Source: Ashinkailepas kermadecensis
Taxonomy: Eukaryota; Arthropoda; Thecostraca; Neolepadidae
Direction: 5' to 3'
Assembly: GCA_034440615.1 (NCBI GenBank)
Contig: JAOTOM010005049.1
Location: 558,001 to 622,000 of the forward strand
DNA length: 64,000 bases
The notes beneath the pieces were generated by a model that did not search any database, was not told the DNA's origin, and worked only from the letters and a program-made list of their open reading frames with translations. The position numbers and the translations under genes were made by a program. The stretch's first letter is position 1, and each line of letters opens with the position of its first letter. This document shows positions 11,190-23,150 of this stretch, piece by piece.

Positions 11190-12050
11190 CGGAGAGAATG
11201 GAGCGCTACACTCTCTGCAGGGAAGAATGGAGCGTTGCACTGTCAGTAGGGAAGAATGGAGCGCTGCACTCTCAGTAGGGAATAATGGATCGCTACACTC
11301 TCAGTAAGGAAGAATGGAGCGCTGCACTCTCAGTACGGAATAATGGAGCGCTACACTCTCAGTAGAGAAGAATGGAGCGCTGCACTCCCAGTATGGAAGA
11401 ATGGAGCGCTACACTCTCAGTAGGGAATAGTGGAGCGCTACACTCTCAGTAGGGAAGAATGGAGCACTACACTCTCAGTAGGGAAGAATGGAGCGCTGCA
11501 CTCTCAGTAGGGAATAATGGATCGCTACACTCTCAGTAAGGAAGAATGGAGCGCTGCACTCTCAGTATGGAATAATGGAGCGCTACACTCTCAGTAGAGA
11601 TGAATGGAGCGCTGCACTCCCAGTATGGAAGAATGGAGCGCTACACTCTCAGTAGGGAATAGTGGAGCGCTACACTCTCAGTAGGGAAGAATGGAGCACT
11701 ACACTCTCAGTAGGGAATAATGGAGCGCTGCACTCTCAGTAGGGAAGAATGGAGCGTTGCACTGTCAGTAGGGAAGAATGGAGGGCTGCACTTTCAGTAG
11801 GGAAGAATGGAGCGCTGCACTTTCAGTAGGGAATAATGGATCGCTACACTCTCAGTGAGGAAGAATGGAGCGCTGCACTCTCAGTACGGAATAATGGAGC
11901 GCTACACTCTCAGTAGAGAAGAATGGAGCGCTGCACTCCCAGTATGGAAGAATGGAGCGCTACACTCTCAGTAGGGAATAATGGAGCGCTACACTCAGTG
12001 GGGAATTATGGAGCGCTGCACTCTCAGTAGAGAAGAATGGAGCGCTGCAT
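11190..12050. repeat. 29-bp minisatellite with higher-order repeats
   Basis: The unit is GAAGAATGGAGCGCTGCACT plus CTCAGTAGG. The rare variant AATAATGGATCGCTACACTC occurs at 11,281, 11,513 and 11,832, spaced 232 bp (8 units) and 319 bp (11 units). The neighbouring variants (GTAAGG, GTACGG/GTATGG, GTAGAG, CCCAGTATGG) recur in the same order. The array therefore grew partly by copying blocks of about eight units. Confidence 0.95.
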
Positions 12051-12693
12051 GAATTAAATCTCACGCACCACCACCGCAACATTGCTATCTCTCTCATATC
12101 ATCACAACCAAACAACCAAATCCCGTGCACAAGTCAGCGCCAACACAAAACAGGTGAAGTGGCACCACCAGGATGTTTGTGGGTTACTTGTATAAACATT
12201 AACGGCATATATCTCCATCCCAATGGAATAATGCTACATAATGCATTTTCTTCTTCATGATGAATAACCAAGCTTGTTCATAGATGTGAATATTTCGAGT
12301 TTACGATTGCATGAGATCACCAACATCTCTTCGCAGGTGGGTGACCAAAGCGCTTCCAGCTTCACAACAGAAGGATGCTTACCAGCATGCACTTATCTAT
12401 GGCGACATACTTTCCGCACAAGAAAGAAATGTTTCCAGCATGGGTTCAGGGTGGACATACTTAACTACGGTGACATTTTTCCCCAGAAGAATGCCTATAT
12501 TAAGTCCTGACCAGTCTTTCTACGAATGTTATCAAAATTCCCGCTGTTCTCTTGGAGATAGGTCACTCAATCGCAACTCGTAACTCATTCTCTCAGGCCT
12601 GATCAGAACGTGCTGGATTGAGAGCATTGCTTTAAAAAAACATGGCATAACTCTCTCCCCATAGTCTTGGAAATCTATCATATCCCAGATATC
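12051..12693. other. Unique DNA, no gene supported
   Basis: Mixed-composition sequence with two overlapping short frames (12,274-12,583). No recognisable domain, repeat or regulatory site. Confidence 0.45.
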
Positions 12694-13534
12694 TTAACCC
12701 TCCCTGTCTTTCCGGTCAGATCCTCACACCCCATCTCGGAGGGGGGTGATACAACCCCCTCCCCCTCTAACCTCCAAACTAAGCGTCGCACGAAAACGAA
12801 AGAGGTGTTATCGGAAAGCGCTCGACGAGTAGGGCCAGAAACCTCACCCAAACGTTTATCCCCCAAAACATGACGTCACTAGGGGGTCTTTCACAACTGA
12901 CTTGTTTTTGGCTCCGGGGAGTTCATTTTTGGAGATATTTGGAAAACAGAACAATTTTGGAAGTAGAAAAGGAAGGCTAAATCGACCATGGCCCTAACAT
13001 TTTTGCCGACCCAAAAATCCGTATAAATAATTTTTTTTATTTCAAAATTGAGTTTTCAATTATCTTTCATTTTTATTTTTTTAATGGGTAGAGCGTACCG
13101 CAAACCGTTGTTTGAAGTCAACTTGCTCTCATAAAAATTCCTACTTTAGCCAGCATCTTTAGGATTTTAGGCATAACGGTCAAATATGCAAAACTATTGT
13201 CATTGTAAAAAAACTAGAAAAAAAATCACAAATTCCTCTGGTGCGTTTTGTTTCCTCCCTAAGGATAAGCAAACGCTGAAAGTTTCATTAAAATATCTTT
13301 ATCCGTCAAAGCGTGACGACTGGTTGAACTTTTCTGGAGGTGACCTCACTTGACCCTCACTAACTCTTTGACCCTAGATGACTTGACCTACAAATTTTCA
13401 CACCATATGCCAAATTGATGTGGGAAAAGTATGCTAAATTTCGGCGAGCGAGAGCGCGCCGTTCTTTCACTATCCGCGGAAAACCTTATGGGGGCGCATA
13501 TCAACCATCCCCCCACCGAGACGGGGCGGGTTAA
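12694..13534. mobile_element. TTAA-flanked non-autonomous DNA transposon E3
   Basis: Bounded by TTAA at 12,694-12,697 and 13,531-13,534. The left end reads TTAACCCTCCCTGTCT; the right end read inward is TTAACCCGCCCCGTCTCGG. A hairpin, GGAGGGGGGTGATACAACCCCCTCC in outline, lies at about 12,738-12,765, and a C-run lies just inside the right end. The interior is AT-rich with TGACCT-type hexamers (13,340-13,390). CCC after TTAA is the common start of piggyBac-like ends. No transposase frame is present. Confidence 0.65.
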
Positions 13535-13576
13535 GGTCATGCAGTTGACACAGTCCTGGAATTCAATCGTCATTTC

Positions 13577-14222
13577 ACAGTCGGCAGCCCTTGTAACAGT
13601 CGACACATTCCTGATACTCAGTCGACAGCCGACAGTCCTGTACAACAGTCCACAGTCCTGTACGACAGTCGACACAGTTCTGATACTCAGTCGACGGCCG
13701 ACAGTCGAAAGTCCTGTACAACAGTCAACAGTCCTGATACTCAGTCGACAGCCGACAGTCGACAGTCCTGTACAACAGTCGACAGTCCTGTACAACAGTC
13801 CACAGTCCTGTACGACAGTCGACACAGTTCTGATACTCAGTCGACAGCCGACAGTCGACAGTCCTGTACAACAGTCCACAGTCCTGTACGACAGTCGACA
13901 CAGTTCTGATACTCAGTCGACAGTCCTGTACAACAGTCCACAGTCCTGTACGACAGTCGACACAGTCCTGATACTCAGTCGACAGCCGACAGTCGACAGT
14001 CCTGTACAACAGTCCACAGTCCTGTACAACAGTCGACAGTCCTGTACAACAGTCGACAGTCCTGTACAACAGTCCACAGTCCTGTACAACAGTCGACACA
14101 GTTATGATACTCAGTAGACAGCCGACAGTCGACAGTCCTGTACAACAGTCCAGTCCTGTACGACAGTCCACAGTCCTGATACTCAGTCGACAGCCGACAG
14201 TCGACACAGTTCTGATACTATC
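13577..14222. repeat. 20-bp minisatellite (ACAGTC-based)
   Basis: ACAGTCCTGTACAACAGTCG repeats with a 20-bp step (for example 14,041, 14,061, 14,081). Blocks with CTGATACTCAGTCGACAGCC alternate with it. The hexamers ACAGTC and GTCGAC recur throughout. Frames are open on both strands and not supported. Confidence 0.9.
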
Positions 14223-15569
14223 CGCAACCTCCGCACAAATGCGTCCGAAGGCGACGATATATCATCACGAGTCCATCTGTTTTGTCACGCTTCTGAGAGA
14301 TATTGGTCACTTGGTAGCCAATTGTCCCCGGCGCAGCGAACACCGTCGACGCTGATTGGCGTAGAGCGGCGCACTCTACTATATTGACGCCGAGAGCGCC
14401 AAGTGCCATATACTCCCGGGACTGTATGTATTTCTGCGTCTTGTTCTATTTCAGCTGGCGAAAGTAAAATCTTCGTCGACAACGGGAAAGTCCGTGATGA
14501 AAACTTTACCGGTGTATTCAACACGGTCACTCAACACTACCCATTCAGGCCCGCGGTGGAAAGGGGGAGGGTAGGGGAAGGCGACTCTGAAAATTTGGAA
14601 ATATTATAGCTAGCAACATACAGTTTTCGGGGGATGCAAGACGTGCGTGACGCCGGACCAAAGGTTCTGTTCAAAGGCACACCACGCCCGTGAATCGATG
14701 CCGCAGGCGTTAGTCCACCCGTGCTAATCCCAAAGCACAACTAGCATCCCCCAGCCACTGCCAACTCCAGAGTGGCAGCCGGCCGAGGAAAACTCCGCCC
14801 CGAGTCAGATTTAAATCAAGCACCGCCCACAACAGAAGCAGACGCACTAGCCGACTGCGTTGCCGAGGTGGTTAGCAGAGGTCGTCATAACAAAAGTTGA
14901 GTCTGGTCCGCCAGTCAGTTCGGCATACCATTCGCCGGCCGGCCGATGCTATGGCGTGTTCGACGAATGTCGCGATGCATTTTAACAGCATGCATCGCAT
15001 AATGGATCAGCCTGGGCGGCATATCCAGCAGCTGAAAGGATTCCGGTCGCCGATACTTCTCGGAAGCGACCGGGGGCGGCTGACTGAATTCAAATCAACA
15101 GCAGGAATAATACGGTTATCAGATGTCAAACTGCATTTCTTAAAAATGGACTCACCGATTTATTATAACCTGATGGGAATTACGTCATGGGTATACATTC
15201 GATAATAGTGAAAATTTAAAATACTAGCTCATGTCAACTCTTGGAATCACGCAATTAGTTGCTTTTACATGAAACACCACTTAATTTACGGTCAGCAAAA
15301 AAACTACAAAGACATACAAAGCGCGAAGAAGCCAGTGAAATCCCAGTGGAAACTGAAATCATCACACCTGTGGTGTGTGGTGGAGCGGTCAAGTGCTCCG
15401 ACCCGCTTCTGGACAGGATTGATGCTGGAGTCGCCAATTCGGATCCAGGCGTCTCCGCGACTATTCTGGGTAGGCACACATCGCAAGGATCCCGAGAACT
15501 GTTATTACTTCGGTGATAACATGCCCAATAAGCGATCATCCCAACCTGCCGGCCGGGCGAGGTTGCGCA
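14223..15569. other. Unique DNA, no gene supported
   Basis: Several short frames (14,403-14,609; 14,897-15,205; 15,255-15,731 minus) overlap each other and carry no recognisable motif. GCCGAGGTGGTTAGCAGAGG at about 14,862 resembles a tRNA A-box region, but no matching T-arm follows. Confidence 0.45.
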
Positions 15570-15680
15570 CTGCACACTGCACAGTGCACACGTCGATGAC
15601 GCCCGCAGTGGTGCGCCTCCAGGCCTAGCACACACTATACTGCACACTGCACAGTGCACACGTCGATGACGCCCGCAGTG
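15570..15680. repeat. 41-bp direct repeat, two copies 70 bp apart
   Basis: CTGCACACTGCACAGTGCAC followed by ACGTCGATGACGCCCGCAGTG occurs at 15,570 and 15,640. Confidence 0.9.
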
Positions 15681-15746
15681 CACACACGACATGCACGCAT
15701 TGGCGATGAAAATCACCATGCTATCCTGCAAGGCCGCATCTGAGGA

Positions 15747-17395
15747 ACCCGGCCCGTCGCAACGGTCCGGGACACAATGGCGGCCCGGTGTTGCGGCAGT
15801 GTCTCGGCAGGGCAGTCAGCCGTGGCCGGTCCGGGACACACTGGCGGCCCGGTGTTGCGGCAGTGTCTCGGCAGGGCAGTAAGCCGTGGCCGGTCCGGGA
15901 CACAATGGCGGCCCGGTGTTGCGGCAGTGTCTCGGCAGGGCAGTCAGCCGTGGCCGGTCCGGGACACAATGGCGGCCCGGTGTTGCGGCAGTGTCTCGGC
16001 AGGGCAGTCAGCCGTGGCCGGTCCGGGACACACTGGCGGCCCGGTGTTGCGGCAGTGTCTCGGCAGGGCGGTCAGCCGTGGCCGGTCCGGGACACACTGG
16101 CGGCCCGGTGTTGCGGCAGTGTCTCGGCAGGGCAGTCAGCCGTGGCCGGTCCGGGACACACTGGCGGCCCGGTGTTGCGGCAGTGTCTCGGCAGGGCGGT
16201 CAGCCGTGGCCGGTCCGGGACACAATGGCGGCCCGGTGTTGCGGCAGTGTCTCGGCAGGGCAGTCAGCCGTGGCCGGTCCGGGACACACTGGCGGCCCGG
16301 TGTTGCGGCAGTGTCTCGGCAGGGCAGTCAGCCGTGGCCGGTCCGGGACACACTGGCGGTCCGGTGCTGCGGCAGTGTCTCGGCAGGGCAGTCAGCCGTG
16401 GCCGGTCCGGGACACACTGGCGGTCCGGTGTTGCGGCAGTGTCTCGGCAGGGCAGTCAGCCGTGGCCGGTCCGGGACACACTGGCGGCCCGGTGTTGCGG
16501 CAGTGTCTCGGCAGGGCAGTCAGCCGTGGCCGGTCCGGGACACACTGGCGGCCCGGTGTTGCGGCAGTGTCTCGGCAGGGCAGTCAGCCGTGGCCGGTCC
16601 GGGACACACTGGCGGCCCGGTGTTGCGGCAGTGTCTCGGCAGGGCAGTAAGCCGTGGCCGGTCCGGGACACAATGGCGGCCCGGTGTTGCGGCAGTGTCT
16701 CGGCAGGGCAGTAAGCCGTGGCCGGTCCGGGACACACTGGCGGCCCGGTGTTGCGGCAGTGTCTCGGCAGGGCAGTAAGCCGTGGCCGGTCCGGGACACA
16801 CTGGCGGTCCGGTGTTGCGGCAGTGTCACGGCAGGGCAGTCAGCCGTGGCCGGTCCGGGACACACTGGCGGCCCGGTGTTGCGGCAGTGTCTCGGCAGGG
16901 CAGTGAGCCGTGGCCGGGGAGCCGTGGCCGGTCCGGGACACACTGGCGGCCCGGTGTTGCGGCAGTGTCTCGGCAGGGCAGTGAGCCGTGGCCGGTCCGG
17001 GACACAATGGCGGCCCGGTGTTGCGGCAGTGTCTCGGCAGGGCAGTAAGCCGTGGCCGGTCCGGGACACACTGGCGGCCCGGTGTTGCGGCAGTGTCTCG
17101 GCAGGGCAGTAAGCCGTGGCCGGTCCGGGACACACTGGCGGTCCGGTGTTGCGGCAGTGTCTCGGCAGGGCAGTCAGCCGTGGCCGGTCCGGGACACACT
17201 GGCGGCCCGGTGTTGCGGCAGTGTCTCGGCAGGGCGGTCAGCCGTGGCCGGTCCGGGACACACTGGCGGCCCGGTGCTGCGGCAGTGTCTCGGCAGGGCA
17301 GTGAGCCGTGGCCGGTCCGGGACACACTGGCGGCCCGGTGTTGCGGCAGTGTCACGGCAGGGCAGTGAGCCGTGGCCGGGGGGGAGCCGTGGCCG
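15747..17395. repeat. 64-bp minisatellite, ~25 units
   Basis: The unit is CAGCCGTGGCCGGTCCGGGA, CACACTGGCGGCCCGGTGTT, GCGGCAGTGTCTCGGCAGGG, CAGT. Variants are CACAATGG, GGCGGTCCGG, GTGCTGC, GTCACGG and AGTAAGCC/AGTGAGCC. Partial-unit slippages occur at 16,912-16,925 and 17,378-17,395. The period is 3n+1, so frames rotate through the units; they are open on both strands and not genes. Confidence 0.95.
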
Positions 17396-17999
17396 GCCGG
17401 CCGCTCCGCCAGCAGTCGCACGGCGGCGCCCCATCGCCCAATCTCGCGGCGACGCGGCGTCGGCGACGATGGCGCGACCGTGTCGATTACTGGCGCGCCG
17501 GCGACGGCGGGGGCCGGCGGCCGTTGGCGCGCATTTGCAAGCCGGGCGGCGGCGGCGGCCGACAGTGGGTAATCTACTCCGCCGCCCGGCCGGCCGGCCG
17601 GGCGTCTGCATTACATGGTCGGCGCCACCACCGGTGTCGCCCGTGTTCTCGGTACGTCGCGCGGCACTTCCGCTCCGGCGGATCGTGACGGCCGATGCCG
17701 ACGTGTCACGCTCCGAATGAGCCAATTAACGCGAGAACTGCCGCCAGCAGCTCATACCACAGTACTGTCGAGGGGAGTTGCCCACAATAACTTGTGTTCT
17801 AGACCACATAGAGAAACGCGATTTTCGTCAGTGCATAGCTTCATTCTTCATTTGTTCAGAGTTGTCGACACGTTTTGTCTATCTCTTACCATTGGCCTTC
17901 CAGTGCAGGTCAAATAGGTCAGTGTCGGCATTTCGCCGGGCGACATATCTATTCTGCCTGTGTTCGACTTATGGCCGCTGATGAAATTACATTTACGGG
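17396..17999. other. GC-rich, CpG-dense unique DNA grading into AT-rich DNA
   Basis: CCGGCCGGCC clusters and dense CpG to about 17,720, then ordinary sequence. It could be an unmethylated CpG-rich segment, but no promoter or exon is identifiable. Confidence 0.4.
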
Positions 18000-18200
18000 C
18001 AAAATATAACATATACTAAAAGGCTAGCTCCTGGCGGATATGTTGGTGTTATGAAAACACGAATTCGATGTAAAGGTAACACGTATGAGGCGTGGGAATC
18101 AACATAGTGGTTACGCACGCGAAGGTAATTGTACAGTAACTTCAAACGAAGAACGATGGAGCGATGCCGCAAAGACAAGTGGACTTGAAATGACGAGATG
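18000..18200 (+). repeat. Dispersed repeat family R3, copy a
   Basis: Aligns in order with 52,028-52,215: ATATACTAAAAGGCTAGC / ATATATAGATGGCTTAGC, TAAAGGTAACACGTATGAGG / TAAGGTGAAGATCACACGTAG, GGCGTGRGAA, then GTAATTGTACAGTA / GTAATTTTATCATA. Diverged, unknown class, no terminal repeats visible. Confidence 0.5.
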
Positions 18201-18524
18201 CCCATTCTGGTGTCCAAAGCTGTGATCAAAAGTCAAGTCACCATATTTCGCCAGGCAAGATTTATCGCAGGCATATTTTGAGGGAAAGATACACTTTTAG
18301 GTGCATATCCTTTGCTCCACACATATATTTATATAAATTATGGTTACTGGGGTAAAAAGAACGCTGAATTCGAATTCAGCACTAAAGCTATCTTTGTGAT
18401 CAATTTGTTGAAAGAAAAAGTTGAATTCGGTCACACCAGGTCACCTGGGTCATGGACCTAGAATGACCTTGAAGGGGTGCAAATATTCAGATACATATAG
18501 TAGCAGACATGTTAACTGGTGATG
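18201..18524. other. AT-rich DNA with AGGTCA-like hexamers
   Basis: Between 18,426 and 18,472 there are GGTCACACCAGGTCACC, GGGTCATGGACC and TGACCTTGAAGG. These resemble nuclear-receptor half-sites, but no gene is adjacent. Otherwise featureless. Confidence 0.35.
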
Positions 18525-19045
18525 CGATATGATAATAGAAAGTGATACAGCGTTAAAATAATGGTTTTAGTAAAGTGTGAGATGTCGAAACGAATACAGC
18601 AAGATGTCGAATTTAATCATGAAAATAATGTCATTTAAGGACCTTGTCACGTCCTCCAAACTTAATTTTTTGCAAATATCGCACTTATGACTGTACATTT
18701 CTCGCTGGTTTTGAGACACATAATTTACGGATGCATGTATCAACGGTACAGATAGAAAATACCTATGCTATAAACTGGTATTGTAAAACATAACACATCA
18801 TAGGCAATCCCTCCACCTAGAATTGCGCTACGAGATGTTCGTGCATCACGACCCGTTGTGGTGAGCATAAGAATGAACTTATATACGAGATGCTGTCAGA
18901 CACGAGGCATGAAGACTTCACATGCACGAAGCGCGTGCATGCAAGAAGCGCGACGACGATACTTCTTCGAGACGGATGTCGATTCAGTGCTCAGAAAGTG
19001 GTATATTCCACCCAATTTCACGAATAATTTATCACTGATGTGATA
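18525..19045 (-). repeat. Dispersed repeat family R1, copy B
   Basis: The reverse complement aligns with copies at 5.9 kb and 50.0 kb: AATTATTCGTGAAATTGGGTGGAATATACC, CACTGAATCGACATCC, GCAATTC, ATTGCCTATGATGTG, CCAGTTTATAGCATAGGTAT. At 18,635-18,642 it keeps an uninterrupted TTAAATGACATTATTTT, equivalent to the site where E1 is inserted in copy A. A short frame inside (18,858-19,043) is not supported as a gene. Confidence 0.75.
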
Positions 19046-19659
19046 TCATTTGCTTGCCAATTGTCTTCATGATTGGCACGCCTGCCACTTTGAGAAACGC
19101 TGGAGGAACTCCTGGAGTGGATGCGTACACGTAACTGTGATAGGGAATATGCCTCCGCCTCTTGATTCACTGCAGCGGGGCGACCACGGCGGGAGGAAAC
19201 GCTTCAGGGTTCATCACAAGAAACAGGAGAGGCACACAACTATGACGGAGAGTCGGATCGGTCCGTCAGAGGGTGGTGGCGACGATAAACATCTGTGTGG
19301 TATGACGAACTACGACTCTTAAGCTACGAGACCCGGCTGCGAGGGCCGGCTACTCATTAGTGACTTTGACACCGCCACGGCCGACGGCACCAGAGCCCAG
19401 CTCGCGTAAACATCCTCAATCAAAATCAATCTGCCCTTAGACACCTCAGCGACGCGCGGAGAAACGTGGGTCACCTTCGCTTGCGGCGGATGCACACCTG
19501 ACTAATTCCAGCGCACGCGTGCACCGTCGCCTGCATTTCGAGATTATTCATTGAAGAATTAAGGAAAATGAATCGCAAAGAAAACCCGACCTGGGTGAAT
19601 CCCGACGCAGTGTTCTGCGGAGTACTCCCGCTCAGTTATAAGATGTGTTGGTGGTGGCC
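19046..19659. other. Unique DNA, no gene supported
   Basis: Mixed composition. A 90-aa frame (19,050-19,322) has no recognisable motif. Confidence 0.45.
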
Positions 19660-20190
19660 GGGAATAGTCAATGGTAGAGGTTCCCGAGGGGAGAGCTAAT
19701 GGTAGAGGTGCCCGAGGGGTAACCTAATGGTAGGGGTGCCCGAGGGGATAGCTAATGGTAGAGGTGCCCGAGGGGATAGCTGATAGTAGAGTTGCCCGAG
19801 GAGATAGCCAATGGTAGAAGTGCCCGAGGGGATAGCTAATGGTAGAGGTGCCCGAGGGGATAGCCAATGGTACAGGTGCCCGAAGGGAAGCTAATGGTAG
19901 AGGTGCCCGAGGGGATAGCTAATAGTAGAGGTGCCCGAGGAGATAGCCAATGGTAGAAGTGCCCGAGGGGATAGTTAATGGTAGGTGCCCGGGGGGAGAG
20001 CTTATGGTAGAGGTTCCCGAGGGGATAGCCAATGGTAGAGGTTCCCGAGGGGATAGCTAATGGTAGAGGTGCCCGAGGGGATAGCTAATAGTAGAGGTGC
20101 CCGAGGAGATAGCCAATGGTAGAGGTGCCCGAGGGGATAGCTAATGGTACAGGTGCCCGAAGGGAAAGCTAATGGTAGAGATGCCCGATG
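19660..20190. repeat. 28-bp minisatellite, ~19 units
   Basis: The unit is GATAGCTAATGGTAGAGGTG plus CCCGAGGG, with variants GCCAATGG, AATAGTAG, GAGGAGAT and GGTACAGG. A trimmed unit lies at 19,979-19,990. Confidence 0.95.
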
Positions 20191-20328
20191 TGACGTCACA
20201 CATTCCTGGCGGCCGGCCGGCCGTCGCACAAAAAGCACGACAGGGGAAAGTCGCCGCCTTTGCGCGGCTGACATGCAGGTCATCTGGCGCCGCGCGTCGG
20301 CCGACCCGTGGTGGCGCGGCGACAATGG

Positions 20329-20575
20329 CCGGGCCGGGCCGGGCCGGGCCGAGGCCGGGGCCGAGCCGAGCCGAGCCGAGCCGAGCCGAGCCGAGCCGAG
20401 CCGAGCCGAGCCGAGCCGAGCCGAGCCGAGCCGAGCCGAGCCGAGCCGAGCCGAGCCGAGCCGAGCCGAGTCGAGTCGAGTCGAGCCGAGTCGAGCCGAG
20501 CCGAGCCGAGCCGAGCCGAGCCGAGCCGAGCCGAGCCGAGCCGAGCCGAGCCGAGCCGAGCCGAGTCGAGCCGAG
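20329..20575. repeat. (CCGAG)n pentanucleotide repeat
   Basis: About 45 copies of CCGAG with a few TCGAG variants near 20,468-20,495 and 20,561, preceded by GGGCC repeats. Translated frames of alternating Arg/Glu/Pro or Ala/Gly/Ser are by-products on both strands. Confidence 0.97.
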
Positions 20576-21428
20576 GACGACGCCAATCTCACACACACCA
20601 CAGCCCAGCGTCATAAATAAACGGAACGGCTGCAGCCCAGCCGAGCCAGAGCTGGGCTCACACCGGAGCCGCATCGCCGGGCCCCGGGTTCACACCGGAG
20701 CCGACCACCAAGTAGCCGGCTCTGGCAACACAGACCGGCTTACTTGCTTCAGATTTGCCAGTGGCTAGCATGGTTTCAATCACCTCAAATCCGCACACAC
20801 TGACTACAGCTAGCCAAACTGCAAACCCACATCTGCACGATTATGATTCACTTCAACTGATTTCCTTAGCCCGTACGACAACGCACCAATGCAAATATTG
20901 ACGACATGCTTCCAACAGGCATATACTATGGACCCATAGTGTAAGGATTCTTGTTCTTAAAGTTCGTATGAACAGTCATGTTTCACAAACAAGACTAAGA
21001 TGATGGTGACGGTGGTTTGATGCTTATTGGCGAGCCGAGCACATGGCGATTTACGTCCATGCCATAAGAATCGACAAGAAAGGGCCACTCTGAAATTGAA
21101 TGCCTTGCAACCAACACGGAACGAAATATTTTGTTGACCGAAACTGTTTACCTAGTCCCGAAAACCAACCTGTGACATCCGCTCCGGTTTTGATTCATAT
21201 TTCTGAATCATAGGTTTAAGACGAAAACGTCCCGTCCATATCAATTCGGGTAAAAATATCGTCCCGTTTGCAAGACCAGAAACTACCTTTTGTACTTCTA
21301 TTGACCTTCGGCACTTTTTAACATAGGGCAATCAATTTGATGTCCTTGGCAGACAACACTATTCAACCTACCATCGAGACAAAGGAGAGGTTCGATTTCA
21401 GGGTGGCGCTGCGTGCATAAAAATGGGC

Positions 21429-21429
<1 letters not shown>
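20576..21429. other. Unique DNA, no gene supported
   Basis: Non-tandem sequence, moderately AT-rich after 20,770. No frame or repeat recognised. Confidence 0.45.
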
Positions 21430-21513
<84 letters not shown>

Positions 21514-21520
21514 GATATAT
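21430..21520. repeat. (TA)n microsatellite
   Basis: Uninterrupted TA dinucleotides for about 75 bases, then CATATAGATATATATAG. Confidence 0.97.
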
Positions 21521-21532
21521 ATAGTGGCTCAG

Positions 21533-21667
21533 TGCATGGAGGCAATTGGAATGTTTAAATTCCGTGTGGGGCCACTCAATATGGTCCCATGTTAAACACT
21601 GAAATAATGGGGGCGGGTACACTAGCTTTGAGGGACCCGCCTCCGCCAAAAAGTACACAAAGTCCAC
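21533..21667 (+). repeat. Dispersed repeat family R2, copy c
   Basis: GCATGGAGGCAATTGG, then GGTCCCATGTTAAACACTGA, AATAATGGGGG and AAAAAGTACACAAAGTCCACCC, follow the same order as R2 copies at 811 and 23,006. This is the most diverged of the three. Confidence 0.5.
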
Positions 21668-23005
21668 CCTTGTGTGCGATCCAGTTCATATGTGGTTTGG
21701 CAGAGCCACCAAAAACAAATGTCGACTTTTTAGCATAGGTTCTCGAAGGGAAGGGATGCTCCAGGATGCCATCAACTTGAATTATCATGGCCCATGAATG
21801 AAACCGAAATGTGCTATAATAGACAGCCCCAACATAGAAGCCATCAATACTCAGGCTATGGGGTGTCAGATAGCAGTGTTCATCAGCCAGGTATCTGACC
21901 CATAACACCAAAGGAAGCAAGAACAACATCACAATTATCATGTGGCTGGCACACAAATGGGTCAGTCCATGCCAACCCATCGAGCAAAAGTGTAATTTTA
22001 CACACCTCCGTCGCAGATTTTCTCGGAACCGTGTTTGTGGGGTTTTCCCATGTCCTAAAAACGAATCTGAGGTCGAAGAATCTGTACGGCCAACCGTCTA
22101 TCCAGAACAGTGACGTCAACATATGACGTTATGATGCCACTGCGTTAGATTAAAGACTTATATCTCCGGAACCATATTAACTATAGTAACTATAGTAGCC
22201 CTAGTAAATATTTACAATGTGAAAACACCGGCTGGTAGGTTATTGGGTGTACTTGTCGTGCACATCTGAAACCTTCTTGTGGCTATAAATTATGGTCAGA
22301 AAAATACCATTCATGATATCATCTATATTTCCATAACAAATGAACAAAAATGAGTTCTTCCATTTTCTTCAAACCGCGATATTTGTATTTTACGACCGTC
22401 CTTGCCCCTGTGGTGGTCACCATATCTTGGGTTTCGAAGTGCAACACTGTCTACCACCGACAGGACAGAGGGGAGGACGGAGCGCTTCCCCGCCCGGCGC
22501 AGCGGCCCTCCCTCAACCCGTCGCCGTCGTCGGCCGCCTGCGCCACCTTTGGCCGCTGTCGGCCGCGTCCTGGCTGCTGCCCCTTCCCCAGTCTCGCTGG
22601 ACTATTTGTGTCGATAGATTGTGGGTGCCAGTCATTTACCTACTTTGGGAACCAAGTGAGGGTGACCTAACATATAGTTTATGTTCAGCTGCCGGTTGTC
22701 AGTGAGGTCCTTATAACCAGTCCTGTAGAAGGCTGAGAGTACCTACTTGGAGAATAGGCACGGGATGTTCCAGAAAACACATTAGACACATGCTCAGTCC
22801 GGCTGTACAAATGCATTGCATCGTCTTCTTCGAACAATGCTTTTAAGTTCAAGCAGCACATCAGCGGCAGAACGCGCAAGGTGCAGGCATATAATTTTAT
22901 TTCGCTCTGCAGAGCATACAATTCGGTGTTCCTTAAGTTCGAAAGAGCCATGATGCCAAGGACATTGATTTCTGAAAATTATTAGGAGGGGAGATGGCGC
23001 ACAAG
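21668..23005. other. AT-rich unique DNA with a short GC patch
   Basis: 22,465-22,600 is GC-rich inside otherwise AT-rich sequence and carries three overlapping open frames with no known motif. Nothing else recognised. Confidence 0.4.
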
Positions 23006-23150
23006 ACATGAAGGCAATGGGCGGGCAGAAATAAATTGGGGAGCACATTCCATAATATCCGATGCTAAAAGCCGAAATTATTTGGGAGCAAAGCCAACAT
23101 TGAGGGGCACTCGTCCCTCTGAAAAGCATATAAAATAACACCCATCCATT
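23006..23150 (+). repeat. Dispersed repeat family R2, copy b
   Basis: ATGAAGGCAATGGGCGG, GAAATTATTTGGGAGCAAAG, CCAACATTGAGGGGC and CCTCTGAAAAGCATATA match copy a in order and spacing. Confidence 0.65.

Noticed and set aside
14860..14935. tRNA-like A-box (GCCGAGGTGGTTAGCAG)
   Set aside because: No plausible B-box or cloverleaf follows; GTTGAGTCTGG is too far from consensus.
15777..17720. Frames of 222-333 aa in the 64-bp array
   Set aside because: The period is not a multiple of 3, so each frame is the same unit read in rotating phases; several equivalent frames overlap.
18858..19043. Short frame conserved among R1 copies (RYFFETDVDSV and similar)
   Set aside because: The same frame in the other copies loses phase upstream, and a stop lies just before it. 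Ungapped alignment over ~100 bp of a dispersed repeat is enough to explain the similarity.
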